Source of the DNA: Tetranychus cinnabarinus | Lineage: Eukaryota > Arthropoda > Arachnida > Trombidiformes > Tetranychidae | NCBI GenBank assembly: GCA_022266195.1 | Contig: WHVY01000004.1 | Span: 4,109,501 to 4,173,500, forward strand | DNA length: 64,000 bases | Reading direction: 5' to 3' | Shown: piece after piece, positions 48,953 to 60,379 of the stretch | How positions within the stretch are numbered: position 1 is the stretch's first letter | Layout: each line of letters opens with the position of its first letter | Translations under genes and position numbers: made by a program | Notes under the pieces: generated by a model | Told to the model about the DNA's origin: nothing | Databases searched by the model: none | Seen by the model: only the letters and a program-made list of their open reading frames with translations

Positions 48953-49858
48953 ATTGGATTCAACGAGCCAGCAATTAGGTGAGAAAATTAATCACAATAA
49001 GATTAACACAGACTAAATAACCAGGTTCAAATGGAAACCAAGTGTTTAACCGAGTGCATAACCCAAACAAAAGGTGGAGTTATGTCAAGAAAATAAAGAG
49101 TGGCGGTAAATTTGAAGGTAGTAATGGTAAAAGTTTAAGTAAACGTTTCTCTAAAAGCCTAATTATTCTTGTTGGTAAAAGAAGTTCATTTTTTCTTCAA
49201 GTAAATAAGGTGTATTTTTTTATTTAACTTGGTTACAGGTAAATAGTTTCATCACATGATAGATCATGTGACTCTAGTTTTTGTTGAAACCATTAGCCTT
49301 ATTTATTCATAATGTATCATCTTTTTAACCAACAAACAAGAAAAAAAACCTTTTTTTTCAACCCAAACCTTTCCTCTTCAACTTCAACATGGACCAAAGC
49401 AACACCAACAGTTTTAAAAGTGCTCAACTTTTCTCTCAATTTGATTGATTAGATGGGTTAATGGAAACAAAGCCTCGAGTGGGTTAACCTTTCTCATCCA
49501 TAATTAACTTGAGTTAAAGTATTTTTCCATTGGATTACCGACGATAGAGTAAATTTTACTCTTGACTTAACCAAAGTCTTTACCAGTGTTTTTACCAGTG
49601 TTTTACCAGTGTCTTTGCCAGTGTCTTTGCCAGTGATTCCACCAGTATTTATTATATCACTTGTATCGTCTTTTTGGCTCATCAGGTAAGCTGGTAAAGA
49701 GGGGAATAAGGGAGAAAGAGGGTGAGAAGTCGGAAAGCTAAGTATTTTAATGAGTGAGACTGTGAGAAGGGAAAAAGAGGCGAGGAGGAGTTGAGTCCAT
49801 ATTTTGGCAACAACCAAATAGGAAACCTTATCCGTCCATAACAACACACAAGTTAAAC
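48953..49858. other. intergenic between divergent genes
   Basis: Contains the promoters of the dynactin gene (-) and of the LRR-like gene (+). A short tandem repeat lies at 49576-49646. Open frames on both strands here are short or repeat-derived and are not convincing. Confidence 0.5.
49576..49646. repeat. 12-bp tandem repeat, six units
   Basis: Six imperfect units of GTCTTTGCCAGT (one is 11 bp) lie about 210-280 bp upstream of the start of the Ser-rich LRR-like gene. Confidence 0.85.
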
Positions 49859-50542
49859 ATGTCTTGTGCTTCACCAACAATAACCAGTCTACTGATGGTG
49901 ATTATTGTTCAACTTGTATTTATCTGTATTTGGTTTGATTTAATTGTTTTAGCTGCTGCCTCAACCATCAATAAATCATCTCCATTATCATCACCCTCAT
50001 CATCACCCTCACCATCAACCTCATCATCACCATCATCTTCACCATCGTCATTATCATCATCACAACCATCTTTACTCTCTAGTGCTTCTTCTCCTTCATC
50101 TTCTCCTCCATCTACCTTTAGTGTTCGATGTCCTTTACCACATCTAATACAACCATGTGACTGTGTTGAGATTGAAAAAGGTGGTGATAGTGAATTCAAT
50201 GAAGTTACATCTTTGGGTTTAACCAACGATACAAGTACCAATGATACAGAAGGTGGTCAACTTTCTGGTGATGAAATAAATGCAAACATTAACAGTGAAC
50301 CTCACCCAGATATCATTGAAACTGTCGTCTTCTGTAAGCACATTTATTCAAGGGAACAGCTGATGGAAAGTATGAAAGCATTCAAGGGACATCGAATAAA
50401 TTATCTAGTTATCGATTCATGTTCAATTCCACCTTTTCCAACCAACATCTTTAATCAGATCAACATTTTATGGATGGAAGTGTTAAACTCGACCGTTCAA
50501 TTTCGTGAAACTTTCTTTGAATGTGGTGCAGCTTGTCTTTGA
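49859..50542 (+). CDS. secreted Ser-rich protein with LRR N-terminal cap
   Basis: Single open exon of 227 aa. Residues about 8-35 are strongly hydrophobic, a signal peptide or N-terminal anchor (SLLMVIIVQLVFICIWFDLI). A 50-residue stretch of Ser, Pro and a few Leu follows (residues 38-88). Then comes a Cys-rich cap, CPLPHLIQPCDC ... VVFC, like the LRRNT of extracellular leucine-rich proteins, and one LRR-like unit (HRINYLVIDSCSIPPFP, NIFNQINILWMEVLNST). It ends with FFECGAACL. Related arthropod proteins normally continue with more repeats; I found no further exon in the next 4 kb, so this may be a truncated copy, a short family member, or lack an exon I could not see. Function unknown. Confidence 0.6.
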   Translation: MSCASPTITSLLMVIIVQLVFICIWFDLIVLAAASTINKSSPLSSPSSSPSPSTSSSPSSSPSSLSSSQPSLLSSASSPSSSPPSTFSVRCPLPHLIQPCDCVEIEKGGDSEFNEVTSLGLTNDTSTNDTEGGQLSGDEINANINSEPHPDIIETVVFCKHIYSREQLMESMKAFKGHRINYLVIDSCSIPPFPTNIFNQINILWMEVLNSTVQFRETFFECGAACL

Positions 50543-53500
50543 TAATTTAATATTTAACCCAAAAGACCAAAAAAAGAAAAATGACAAAAAATTGAAACAA
50601 AAAAATAGCAAATTATCAAAAGACGCACAAAAATAACCATCAATTTAATATCAAAAACAAAAAAAACTACCAACACTATTAACACACAATCAAATTTAAA
50701 GTTCAAATCGATTGATGATCAAGGTGAAACCTTATCAAGTAGCCTTATTGACCTGCTTTAACAAAACTGCTATGGAATGTTGTTTTTTTAATGCTAAACT
50801 TATTAACAATTATACATTAGTTGAAACCAAATTATATTGATTCTTTTTGCACTTCAATATATTTTTTTGCCAATTCATTCAAATTGAATGATATTGAAAT
50901 GTTATTAAACATTAATTTACCTGAATAAAATTGCTTTTAAACTTAATCAGACCCTTTTTTTGTTCAAAATTGTAATCAAATGTGAAAATGGAAAATACTC
51001 TGAATAAAAGCGATTAAGTGAAACATTAAGTTTACCCAGCAAAACCCATTTTGTAAACTTTTAAGACTCAATCAATTCGAGAATTAATTGTAATTAAAAC
51101 AGCCTTTTTTGGCTTCTAATTCACTAATTGTACCAATTATCTGTATCAATCAATTTACAAGAGAAAAGGAAAGTCAAATACAACTAAGCAATAGGATTGA
51201 AAGGCAAAGAAAATGTTTTAATCGGTTGATTTGAGACAAGAAATGATTAATTAAGTCTCTTAACCGTATTTACCGTAAAGAACATAAAATTGATTCCAGA
51301 CTGAGTGTTTCAAATGAATATGTAAATAAGTATTGCTATGAATTGATGAATTGATTCAGGTTCAATTGAATAAACAAGCTTTGAAGGCTGTAACATGAGT
51401 CTCTTAATGACTCTTTTCTGGTCCTATTTGCTCTCACTGTTTAGGATCAACTCAACCATACTTGTTGGGTCTTTACGTAAACTTGTTCAACTTAGGCATT
51501 CAACGAATTTTGTTAATCACTTGACAATTGTTTTATTGAACCTTTAGATTAACTTGTGATTCTGGTTCATTATTTCCGGTTTGACCATCCATTCGGAATG
51601 GTTACTTTTTTATGTTTATTGTTAATCCTTTTGAATGAACAATTTGACGTCAAACATGATATTCATTTTATCATTTGAACACAAGTTTACTGCCTTTTCC
51701 TGTTCATAATGATGAGCAAATAAAAATGCTACATGAAATTGCAATCGAAACTTTTATCAGCCTTTAAATGCAATACTCAAGTATATGATATTTTGTACCA
51801 AAAGTCACATCTTTATAACGGTTAAAGAAGTCAGACATTGTTTTCACCCAACAAATGTGATTGATAGAATAATTTTCCACGAAATTTTATGGCCAAATAC
51901 ACGAGCAGTGACTCTCTTGAGAATGGTCTCTTTATGCAGTAAAAAAGAGTCATTTCAAGAGTCATGGTCATTCCCAACAAGACTTAGATTCTTAATCATC
52001 CAAAAGACCATCGATTCCCTGAAATTTAATGGTTGCCGGATCTGATGAATGACTTTCATGGAACTTTGATTTTCCAGTCGGTGACTATTTTTCACGAGGC
52101 TATTTCTAGATGTGAATAGAATCGTAAGATAACTTTACAATAGAGCTACAAGAGTTATTAGAGTTTCGGTCAATATCCCATGAGATGTTCCATTCTACTC
52201 TGAGAGCCTGAGGATCATGGTAAACATGCAAGCGATATCGAATCCAATTGATGATTAAAACTTCATACTTTGACTGTGCAGCTACCAGTACTTGAAATAT
52301 CAATTTCAATTGAAAGATAAACAAGAAAAAAACGGTTCAATTTGTTGGATAATTTCCTTTTAAATTGTCCATGCCATTGAAACTGAAGATGGATTTATCG
52401 AATCATTTAGAAACTGAAAACTTTTGCCTTGAAATTTTTTCATCTTCACATTCATTGCTAACAGTCATTAGAAAGTTATCATTTAGTCTTCCAGAACTTC
52501 AATCTTTTTATTCATTTTTGCTCAAGGCGAACAATAATTGTTCATTAGTAAGAACAAAGTGTCCCAATTTCATCAAATTTGTTACATTTTGAAGCTCACA
52601 ATTCGTTGAGTTGAAAGAATACAAAAAGAAATGAAAATCTCTTTACTCTGTCAATTCCAACGAGAATTAAGCTGTTGACATTGAAGATATATTGTACTAG
52701 TTTTACAAACAAATTGAACGTAAATATTCAGTTGAAATAGCAATTCAATTTGTAAATCAAGATAATGCAATTTGAAATGGACTCAAGAAAAGTACCACTT
52801 AGTTTATCAAATGGACAAACTCTGAATAAAAGATGAATACCCAATGAAAAGAAGTAAAAATTTGCATTCAGTGTTGAACTTGAAAAGAAATGTTTATGAG
52901 AAAAGTTTACTTTCTAACGATAAAGAGACGTAAACAAGTTCAACGTTTTAACTTGATGTGCTTGGAGAATTGTTTACACTCGACAACATGATGATCATGA
53001 ATCGACATGAGCTGAATAACTAACCTTTTATATCAACCAGTGTTTATGTCAACATGTTAAGGTGAAACAAATGGTTGCTGTTATCAAAATGGTTAATAAC
53101 TTAATGCTCATTCAACTTCAACTCAATCCATGCTTCTTCTTATCATGTATTTTCTCCTCATTTTCATTCCAAACTGATTTTTTTCTTTCTCTTTATTCTT
53201 TCCCATCATTTCCATGATTATCATGATTGATGAAAATGTTTGCTCTTTCAGTTTTTTTCTTCTTCTCTTACCATTTTCACCATAATATTGATCTCGACTA
53301 ACAATAACAATAACAAAAATGATAGAAAACAAAACAATATAATCGAGGTTCGAAACGAAAAAAATTCTAATGTTATTTTCCTTCTATGAGTGTTTAGTTT
53401 TTTGTCTTTTCCCTGTTCTTTTGGTCTTTTTCTGGTCATAACTTGTAACAACATCATAAATGAACCAATGAACAATATCAATGACTGTTTCCTGTTTCAA

Positions 53501-54540
53501 CTTGAAATCATTTTGTTGCTTCCAATAGCAATTCTCCATTTCCTGAGATAATAATTACAACGAGAAAAAGTTCAAGTCGGTTGATTGTCAGAACATAAAC
53601 AAGTAAATCAAAGTTACAATAAAGTAATTATTCTGATTGAGTTTCTTGGAAATCTAATCAAGAATTTCATTTAATTTGGTCACTTTTCGTATTGTTTAAT
53701 TACTCAGTTCATTTCATTTGTCAAAAATCATTGTTCACTTCTAATTACGGCAAAAAGAATGGTCTTCTGTTCACAGTTTTGCACTCAAATAAAGTTAATT
53801 GAGTTTCAGAATAATCGTTATCTTCATCATTTCTTTCTTCAGAATTTACAATTCTTTTACTCATTATCACTCATTATCATACTTATAAATAATGATACCG
53901 TTTTCAAAATGAAATAATAAATCGTTTTTTGGTTTTTTAATTAGATTTTTTACAAGGTGAAAATTCACTTCGTCTTTGATTTTTTTCACTACAATCGTGG
54001 TTTTGAAACACACAGGTAACGCTCAGCCCGATTTTCAAATCAAGTCAATGAAAAAAGTTTAACATGCAACATAAACCGGGAAATCGGAAAAACTTCATTT
54101 TTACATGTTTATTTTCCCATAGGTTTCAAAAAAGTTTTTGCATCGACTCTTTTACAAAATCGATCTGCGTGCTATCTGTGTCCGACTTTGGGCATAAACG
54201 TAATCAAAGCTAACAGGATCAGAGCTCAAAATATTATAATATCTAATGAAAATGTATAACTAAAAATCTTTACTTCAGATTTTTTAACGATCTTGAACTA
54301 CATTGATTATTCATCAAAAAGGTTACATACGAAGAAATATCAAAGGCAATATCTTCAGTAATTGAAAAGGTGATGTGTATTATTCAACTCATAGATAATG
54401 TATAAATCGATAAAGTCAATAGTTTGAACAATTAAGATTTTGAATGCTTCAAATGACAATTTTGAATGAAACAATTAATTTTATTCAAATTTTATGAACC
54501 CATAACAAAACACGATTAAAATCGTCATAAAATTTGCACA
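50543..54540. other. non-coding stretch
   Basis: About 4 kb without a convincing gene. I looked for missing LRR exons of the left neighbour and found none. The last 250 bp resemble the sequence at about 60010-60260, as part of the duplicated upstream flank of the receptor units. Confidence 0.45.
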
Positions 54541-54542
54541 TA

Positions 54543-54552
54543 GAGTCGTCTC
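54543..54552. promoter_or_regulatory. shared upstream palindrome of receptor units, copy 1
   Basis: GAGTCGTCTC, one base off the perfect palindrome GAGACGTCTC found at the other receptor units; it lies 106 bp upstream of the ATG of the intact receptor gene. Confidence 0.4.
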
Positions 54553-54648
54553 AAACGTTAATAATAATAAAATTGGCAAGATCAATTCAAAACGCATTGA
54601 AAAAATGAAAAAGCTTTCAAAAGACGGCAAAAAACTAGAATAGACAAA

Positions 54649-56310
54649 ATGGTGGAAAACAACCTTAAAAAACTGTTTACTGTGAATGTGTGGGCAAACC
54701 TATTAAGACTGGTTAATTTACAAAACAATTCTGAGATTGAAACAGTTGAGGCAATTCGTTCGTTTGACAAAATTTTCAGACGTTGGTCGAGCTGTCGAGA
54801 TGGACTACAACAAACCTTGGATAAACCAATAAACATTAAATTTCATATTTATAATTGGTTCTTTCGTTTTAATGTTTTTATTATAATCTCTCGTTTCATT
54901 GTATTCATCTTGATCGACAATTATTATTGTGACTTAATTTTGGCAAATCCTTTTGGTGAAACCAAAGGGGCAAAGAAAAATGCCCTGATGTTGTGCATCA
55001 TTTTTATATCGATGTTCCTCTATGGGTTCCGTGATTATCCTTTACAGCTGGAAGAAACTGGTCGAATGAAAGTTATACGAATACTCTACCTGTTGGAGAA
55101 ACGAGGTTTCAATACTGAAACATTGAATATGAGCAATTTTCGCTGTGAACAGTTTCGGAAATGGTGTGACACCATCTTATTTGGCATCTTTTTTGCTATA
55201 ATTACTTTACAAATCATAGCATTATTTTTCCTCATATATTTACGAATTTCTCTTGTATATTTAAATGGTTCTCAGTTCATCATTCCTCGAACTTTGTTGC
55301 ACTACATATTTCATTTAATTTTCATGATTATCGAAATCTTTACCTTCTTCGTGTTTGTAATTAATTCAATGTGTACAAGTGCTTACATTTTGGTCATTCT
55401 AACTTTTTTTATTTTACGTTTCAGTACGCTTATTGATTTGATAAAAAGACTCAGTTCAAAAAAATCTTTAAACAATTCAATTTTATCCGAATTGAATTAT
55501 AGAATGATAGAAGTTTTAAACGATTTTGGTCAGTGGAACGACGATTCAAAGTATTTGTTTCAATATGCTATCATAGCTTCCTCTGCCATTGCTAATTTTT
55601 TTTGTTTCGTTGGTTTTCTTTACGACCTCGAACCGGACGCTACAACTATGAGTATTTCTATTGTTGGTATCTTTGTACACATATTAGTGTCCATTGGTTG
55701 CTATTTAGGAGCACAATTTCATTATGAGGTAAGTCAATCTTTTTATGGAATCGTTTCATCTGAAATTTTTGTTGCATCAAAAGTCTATCAAGATGCGTAA
55801 CCTCCTTTGCAACCTCTATTGCAAACTGACGGCAAATGCAACGACTCAAGTTAGACTGAAAGTAAGTAATGAAAAGTGTACACATGCAGCTCGGTTTAAA
55901 AATAAAGGTAAAATCTTCTCTCAAATTATATTGACTAGTCGATGGAAATATTGGACAGACTTGATAGCCGATGCATTGGTGCTCATGTGGGGGATTTCGG
56001 TATACTTTTTCGATCTACTTGCATCATTGTAAGTATTTATTACGATCGTCATTATGGTGATACGCTTTACAATTGTTGGTGAGGTATTTTCGCAATTTTG
56101 CATAAAGCAATTCGCTAACTTGAATAATAGTCAATTTGTATCAATGTATTAATGAAAACCAACAATGAAATGTGTTCACGTTTCGTGATTATGATTTTGC
56201 TCATTATACACCTCAATCTTTAATTTTTGAAATGCTTTTGATCTTTTTCTTTACAGGTACTTTTGGAAAATGCAAGTTTTATTATGCTTTTGTCATGTAA
56301 TGTGCGTTAG
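54649..56310 (+). CDS. gustatory receptor family protein, intact
   Basis: Four exons: 54649-55728, 55784-55861, 55939-56028 and 56257-56310, all phase 0, 433 aa. The first exon holds a cytosolic N-terminus with the local signature FDKIFRRWSS and LQQTLDKPIN. Hydrophobic segments follow at about residues 71-90, 112-127, 175-198, 216-239, 242-257, 303-325 and 334-353. The three short 3' exons carry the intracellular end (SIKMRN, SMEILDRLDS, GAHVGDFGIL) and the last hydrophobic stretch (NASFIMLLSCNVR). Three phase-0 introns close to the C-terminus are the classic ancestral feature of insect-type gustatory receptors. Known role: ligand-gated cation channels for taste and contact chemicals; spider mites have hundreds. 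The specific ligand cannot be inferred. Intron 1 is only 55 bp with a weak acceptor (TCAAAAG), supported by the matching join in the other copies. Confidence 0.85.
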
Positions 56311-56320
56311 TTTATTTGAA

Positions 56321-56757
56321 ATGATGGTACGGAGGAAGTCGACCGATTGGGTCAGGAAATTTCAGATTTCACAGCCATGACCATCTTCTCCAACCATCTA
56401 TAAAAGGCAAATCTATCAACTGACTTTAGTTGAAACCAGTCCATATCTTATCTGCATTGCCATAGGTTGTATCGTTGAGCCAAAATCACACAATAAAGCT
56501 AAGTTTCAGCAGACTAATTTTCTTCGTCAATAATTTAAACATTTATTCTATGAATAAGCTTTCGGTAAATTTTTCAAGAATTTTTATCAACGAATATTGC
56601 TGTTTCTAGATTGAAAGTTTGGTTCAATCACTTTTACAAATGATTTCATATCTGAATTTTTACCATACCAAGGTCAGGAAATAATGGTACGGATGAAGTC
56701 AATCGATGAGGTCAGGAAATCTCAGATTCTACAGTCACGTCTATCTACTCCCAAACC
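56321..56757. repeat. direct repeat, two copies of about 76 bp
   Basis: Copies at 56321-56396 and 56681-56757 share ATGGTACGGA(G/T)GAAGTC, GGTCAGGAAAT and TCAGATT, with about 80% identity. They lie just downstream of the intact receptor gene. Origin unknown, perhaps relics of duplicated 3' flanks. Confidence 0.65.
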
Positions 56758-57716
56758 ATTCTATCTTCATTGAGTTTATGCATAAGTTTGGTGTGATATG
56801 GTTAAGAAAGAAAACTTTTTTTATTGCTAACTTCCTGTAGATTGAACAAAGCTATTTTTTCGAAATTCGCAAAATTATGACATAGGACATCCAAGTGATG
56901 CTTGAAAAACGATGAAAGAGCGTGATGAACTTGAATGTAAGCGAAATGTTTCGTTCACAATAATTTAAATGAAACCTTTTTTGAGAGATCATAAAAAACT
57001 CAATATATTGACATTTTTAGACTTACTTCTGTTCCTTTCATCAGTGCCTTTCATTGAGTTGCCTATTTTTGCAAGAAGTCGTTAATATTTATTATCACCG
57101 GCTATAACTTCTAGATTTTGAGTCAAAGGTACAATGTTGAGTTTACTGCTTAGACAAATTATCGATGCACAAAATTGAACTCTATGAAAAAATGTTTTTT
57201 CATAAGCCTTGGGTCTATTGAATGTGGCAAAAGTAAAGCGAAAAGTTTAAGGCAGTGAAGACAAAACTTTTGCAGAGAAGCGATAACAAAGATTTGAGAT
57301 TTGAATCAACCATCTTCATCATATTGCGATGCCTTCGATAGATAGAATCAGTTGTTTAACACTGCAGAACAATATTTCAGTCCTTCATTTCGTTGCACTG
57401 AACTAAGGAAACTTATTGATTATCTGTAAAGTGAAAAGACCAATTCAAAAAAAATGAAAATCAATGATTCTTCATCATTTGCAAATACTTTTCAAACAAA
57501 AGAAACTATTGAAAAACATTGAATAATTAAGCTGATAGTTTCCAATTAATCATAATGAGAATCATTTTCTCAATTGTTATTTAAACAGTGAAAAGAATAA
57601 AATCACGAGACAATAATTTATCATCTTGAAAGATCCATGTCTAGTGAAATTGAAAAATTGGATGGAACAAACTTTTAAATGAAAGTTGAAAGCTACAGTT
57701 GACACAATGGCGGAGG
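56758..57716. other. non-coding between receptor units
   Basis: No exon recognised. It lacks the upstream palindrome shared by the other receptor units, so this copy of the flank has either diverged or been replaced. Confidence 0.45.
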
Positions 57717-57957
57717 CTACCGATATGAAACGCTTCTTTTTCGTCTATATAAAGGAAAATGTGTCGAAGTTGATTGATCTACAAAATATTTTGAAATTGA
57801 AACAGCCAAAGCAATACACACGTTTGACAAAGTGTTTGGACTCTGTTTGAGTCGTCGAGGTGGACTACAGCAAACCTTGGATAAACCAATAAACTTCAAA
57901 TTTCATATTTATAATTGGATCATACGTTGTCATGTTGTTTTTTAATCTTTTGTTCAA
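57717..57957 (+). pseudogene. gustatory receptor pseudogene, 5' fragment
   Basis: The ATG frame (MAEATDMKRFFFVYIKENVSK, continuing to LIDLQ) is lost by a frameshift at about 57785. The next frame then gives FEIETAKAIHTFDKVFG and SRRGGLQQTLDKPINFKF, and a stop follows after HVVF. The rest of the receptor is missing; a small inverted-repeat element sits just after the break (57966-58096). Confidence 0.85.
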
Positions 57958-57965
57958 TCGTCACT

Positions 57966-58096
57966 AAAAAAGGACTTCGATTTAGAATATCATTCGCATC
58001 AAAGAGATCAGAAGGTTACTTTGGTGCTGTTGATAAAATCCCGATCTTTTATGGTGCAAAAATCTTTTTCGATATTCGAAATCGAAGTCCTTTTTT
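57966..58096. mobile_element. 131-bp inverted-repeat element in a receptor pseudogene
   Basis: Perfect 18-bp arms: 57966-57983 (AAAAAAGGACTTCGATTT) and 58079-58096. The interior is non-coding. It lies about 8 bp after the point where similarity to the receptor coding sequence ends. Confidence 0.75.
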
Positions 58097-58662
58097 AAAA
58101 AATCGATACTGAATTGATGAAAAATTTGTTCTTTTACCGAATGTCCGTGAAATTTTGTTTCGATAGTGACCTGAACCTTTCAATCGATCTCTGTTGATTT
58201 ATATTAGGCAAATTACATCTTTTTTAACAGCTTTGAGGCCAAATTGTCATTTTTCGACTCTTCAAAGCCCTGATATGAAGTTGTAATATAATATTAGGTT
58301 TTTAACGAAAGGCAAAATCAGATTTTGCGCCTTTGTCCATTTAAGGTCATAACTTGATAATTTTTTATCAAAATTAATTAATTTTTTTCACAATATATTC
58401 TTGAGAAGTTCACCTTCGATTTAACTATTTAATAGTGCCTGTAAGTGCAGTCTAACTGTCTCAAATCAATACTTAAAAAGTGTCCAAAACTTTACTAGTC
58501 ATACCTTACGAAATCGATGCAAAGTTAATAGTTTGAACGATGACTTTGAAACTAATAGATTATCGACAAATGATTTTGAATGCATAAAATGATAATTTAT
58601 ATCAAAATGAAATTGATAAATCCATAAATGAAAATCATGACAATCATCATGATATTTAAACA
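58097..58662. other. non-coding between receptor units
   Basis: No exon recognised. From about 58560 the sequence is nearly identical to that starting at about 63116, the start of a recently duplicated segment. Confidence 0.5.
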
Positions 58663-58672
58663 GAGACGTCTC
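58663..58672. promoter_or_regulatory. shared upstream palindrome of receptor units, copy 2
   Basis: Perfect palindrome GAGACGTCTC, 114 bp upstream of the ATG of the following receptor pseudogene. The surrounding string AAACAATTTGGCAA is also shared between units. Confidence 0.5.
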
Positions 58673-58776
58673 GAATTTTAATGATACTGAAACAATTTGG
58701 CAACATCAATTTATAGCCAATTGAACGAGTAAATGTTGACAGCTTATAGAAAACGCTTGCAAGCATCATTGATAAA

Positions 58777-59440
58777 ATGGCGAAAAGCAACGATAAAAAC
58801 GCTTTTTTATAGTGAATATAAAGGAAAATGTATGCAGGCTGCAAAATCTACTAAAACCCTTTGAAATTGAAACAGCTAAAGCGATACACACGTTTGACAG
58901 AGTTTTTAGTCTCTGGTCAAGTCGTCGAGGTGGACTTCAGCAAACCTTGGATAAGCCAATAAACATTAAATTGTTATCTTTTGCTATCTTAATTGCTCGT
59001 TTCACTATATTCATCTTTGTCGACAACTATTATTGTGACTTATATTTGGCAAATCCTTTTAGTGGAAACAAAGGTGACAAGAAAAATGTCATCATCTTGT
59101 TCATCATTTTTTTATTGATGTTCCTTTATGGTGTTCGTGATTACACTTTACGGTTAGAAGAAACTGGTCGACTGAAAATAACAAGATTGCTTTACATCTG
59201 TGAGAGACGGGGTTTCAATTCCAAAGCATTGAGTATGAACAATCATAACTGTAAGCACTTTCGAAGTACACTGTAAGTGATGGAAAAGTGTACACAAACA
59301 GTTTGATTTAAAAATGAAGTTATAATCTTTTCTAAAATTATATTGATTAGTCGATGGAAATAGTGGACAGACTTGACAGTCAATATGCTGGAGCCCACAT
59401 GGGGGATTTCGGTATATTTCATCGATCTACTTGCATCATT
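58777..59440 (+). pseudogene. gustatory receptor pseudogene with internal deletions
   Basis: The start has lost one A in an A run relative to the copy at 63349 (GATAAAAACGC against GATAAAAAACGC), so the ATG frame hits a TAG. The frame then recovers as FEIETAKAIHTFDRVF ... LQQTLDKPINIK. A deletion of about 27 bp follows after INIK. A second, large deletion joins CKHF directly to sequence from just before the third exon, and an exon-3-like block (SMEIVDRLDSQYAGAHMGDF) ends at 59440 with a good donor. The part encoding TM3 to TM7 is missing. Confidence 0.9.
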
Positions 59441-59549
59441 GTAAGTACTTATGGTGTTATTCATTATTCTAATACACTTATACTGCTCAAATAAAGCAAT
59501 TCACTAACTTAAATCGTAAATGTGAATCAATGTAACCTCTTAAGTTATA

Positions 59550-59812
59550 TATTTGTAACTGTTTGGTCTTTTCGAGCCGTCGGGGTGGACTACAGCAAAC
59601 CTTGGATCAGCCAATCAAAATTAAATTTCACACGATTTCTCATCTTATTCTTCATGGTTCGTCTGTGTTTAGGCATCTTTGTTCGCAATGACTATGTTGG
59701 GTTATTGATGGCAAATCCTTTTAGCAACAATGACGACAATAAAAACGCCATTCTCTTGTTCATCTTTTTCCTATCTGCATACATTTATGGTATTCGTGAG
59801 TACACTAATTAA
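59550..59812 (+). pseudogene. gustatory receptor fragment
   Basis: A diverged block: one frame gives SSRRGGLQQTLDQPIKIKFH, and after a frameshift the next gives RNDYVGLLMANPFSNNDDNK, then NAILLFIFFLSAYIYGIREYT and a stop at 59812. It matches residues about 46-130 of the intact receptor. No start and no 3' part. Confidence 0.8.
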
Positions 59813-60264
59813 ATTTTGCATTATTCTCTTCAAGAATGCTTAGAAATTGCAAGAAAACAACACCATTTAAGCTCTATTAGTTTGACACTCCATTTGCGTT
59901 TTGCACTCCAGTTGTATTTTGTAAGATCTACTTGAATATGAAATGTAATAAAGTATCTAATGTAATCTAATGTATTAATAACTAAAAATCTCAACTTTCG
60001 ATTTTTGTTACATACATTGATTCTTACATTGATTTTTCATCAATAAGATTAAATGTATAGTCTGCAGTAATTGAAAAGGTGATGTGTACTATTCAACTAG
60101 CAGGTAATTTACAAATCGATAAAGTCAATGTTTAACGATTAAGATGAATTTGAAACAAGTAAATTGTTGAAAAATGGTTTTGAATAGCTTGAATGACAAT
60201 AATGATAGAAAAGTTTATTTCAAATTTTATGAAACGATGAAAATCGTCTGGATATACGTGCATA
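59813..60264. other. duplicated upstream flank of a receptor unit
   Basis: From about 60010 the sequence resembles 54300-54540 (for example CAGTAATTGAAAAGGTGATGTG), so it is the paralogous upstream region of the next receptor copy. Confidence 0.6.
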
Positions 60265-60274
60265 GAGACGTCTC
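60265..60274. promoter_or_regulatory. shared upstream palindrome of receptor units, copy 3
   Basis: Perfect palindrome GAGACGTCTC, 115 bp upstream of the ATG at 60380, again followed by the shared GAAACAATTTGGCAA. Confidence 0.5.
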
Positions 60275-60379
60275 AAACGTTAACAATATTGAAACAATTT
60301 GGCAAGATCAATTTATAACAAAATGAAAGATTGAATGTTGACAGGTTTCAAAAGACGGTTGAAAGCTAGAATTGACAAA

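Noticed and set aside
49494..49880. 128-aa - strand frame with TGKD/TLVK repeats
   Set aside because: The repeats are the translation of the 12-bp tandem DNA repeat; it overlaps the start of the + strand gene antisense and has no family match.
51785..52045. 86-aa + strand frame
   Set aside because: Atypical composition, no splice partners and no recognisable domain.
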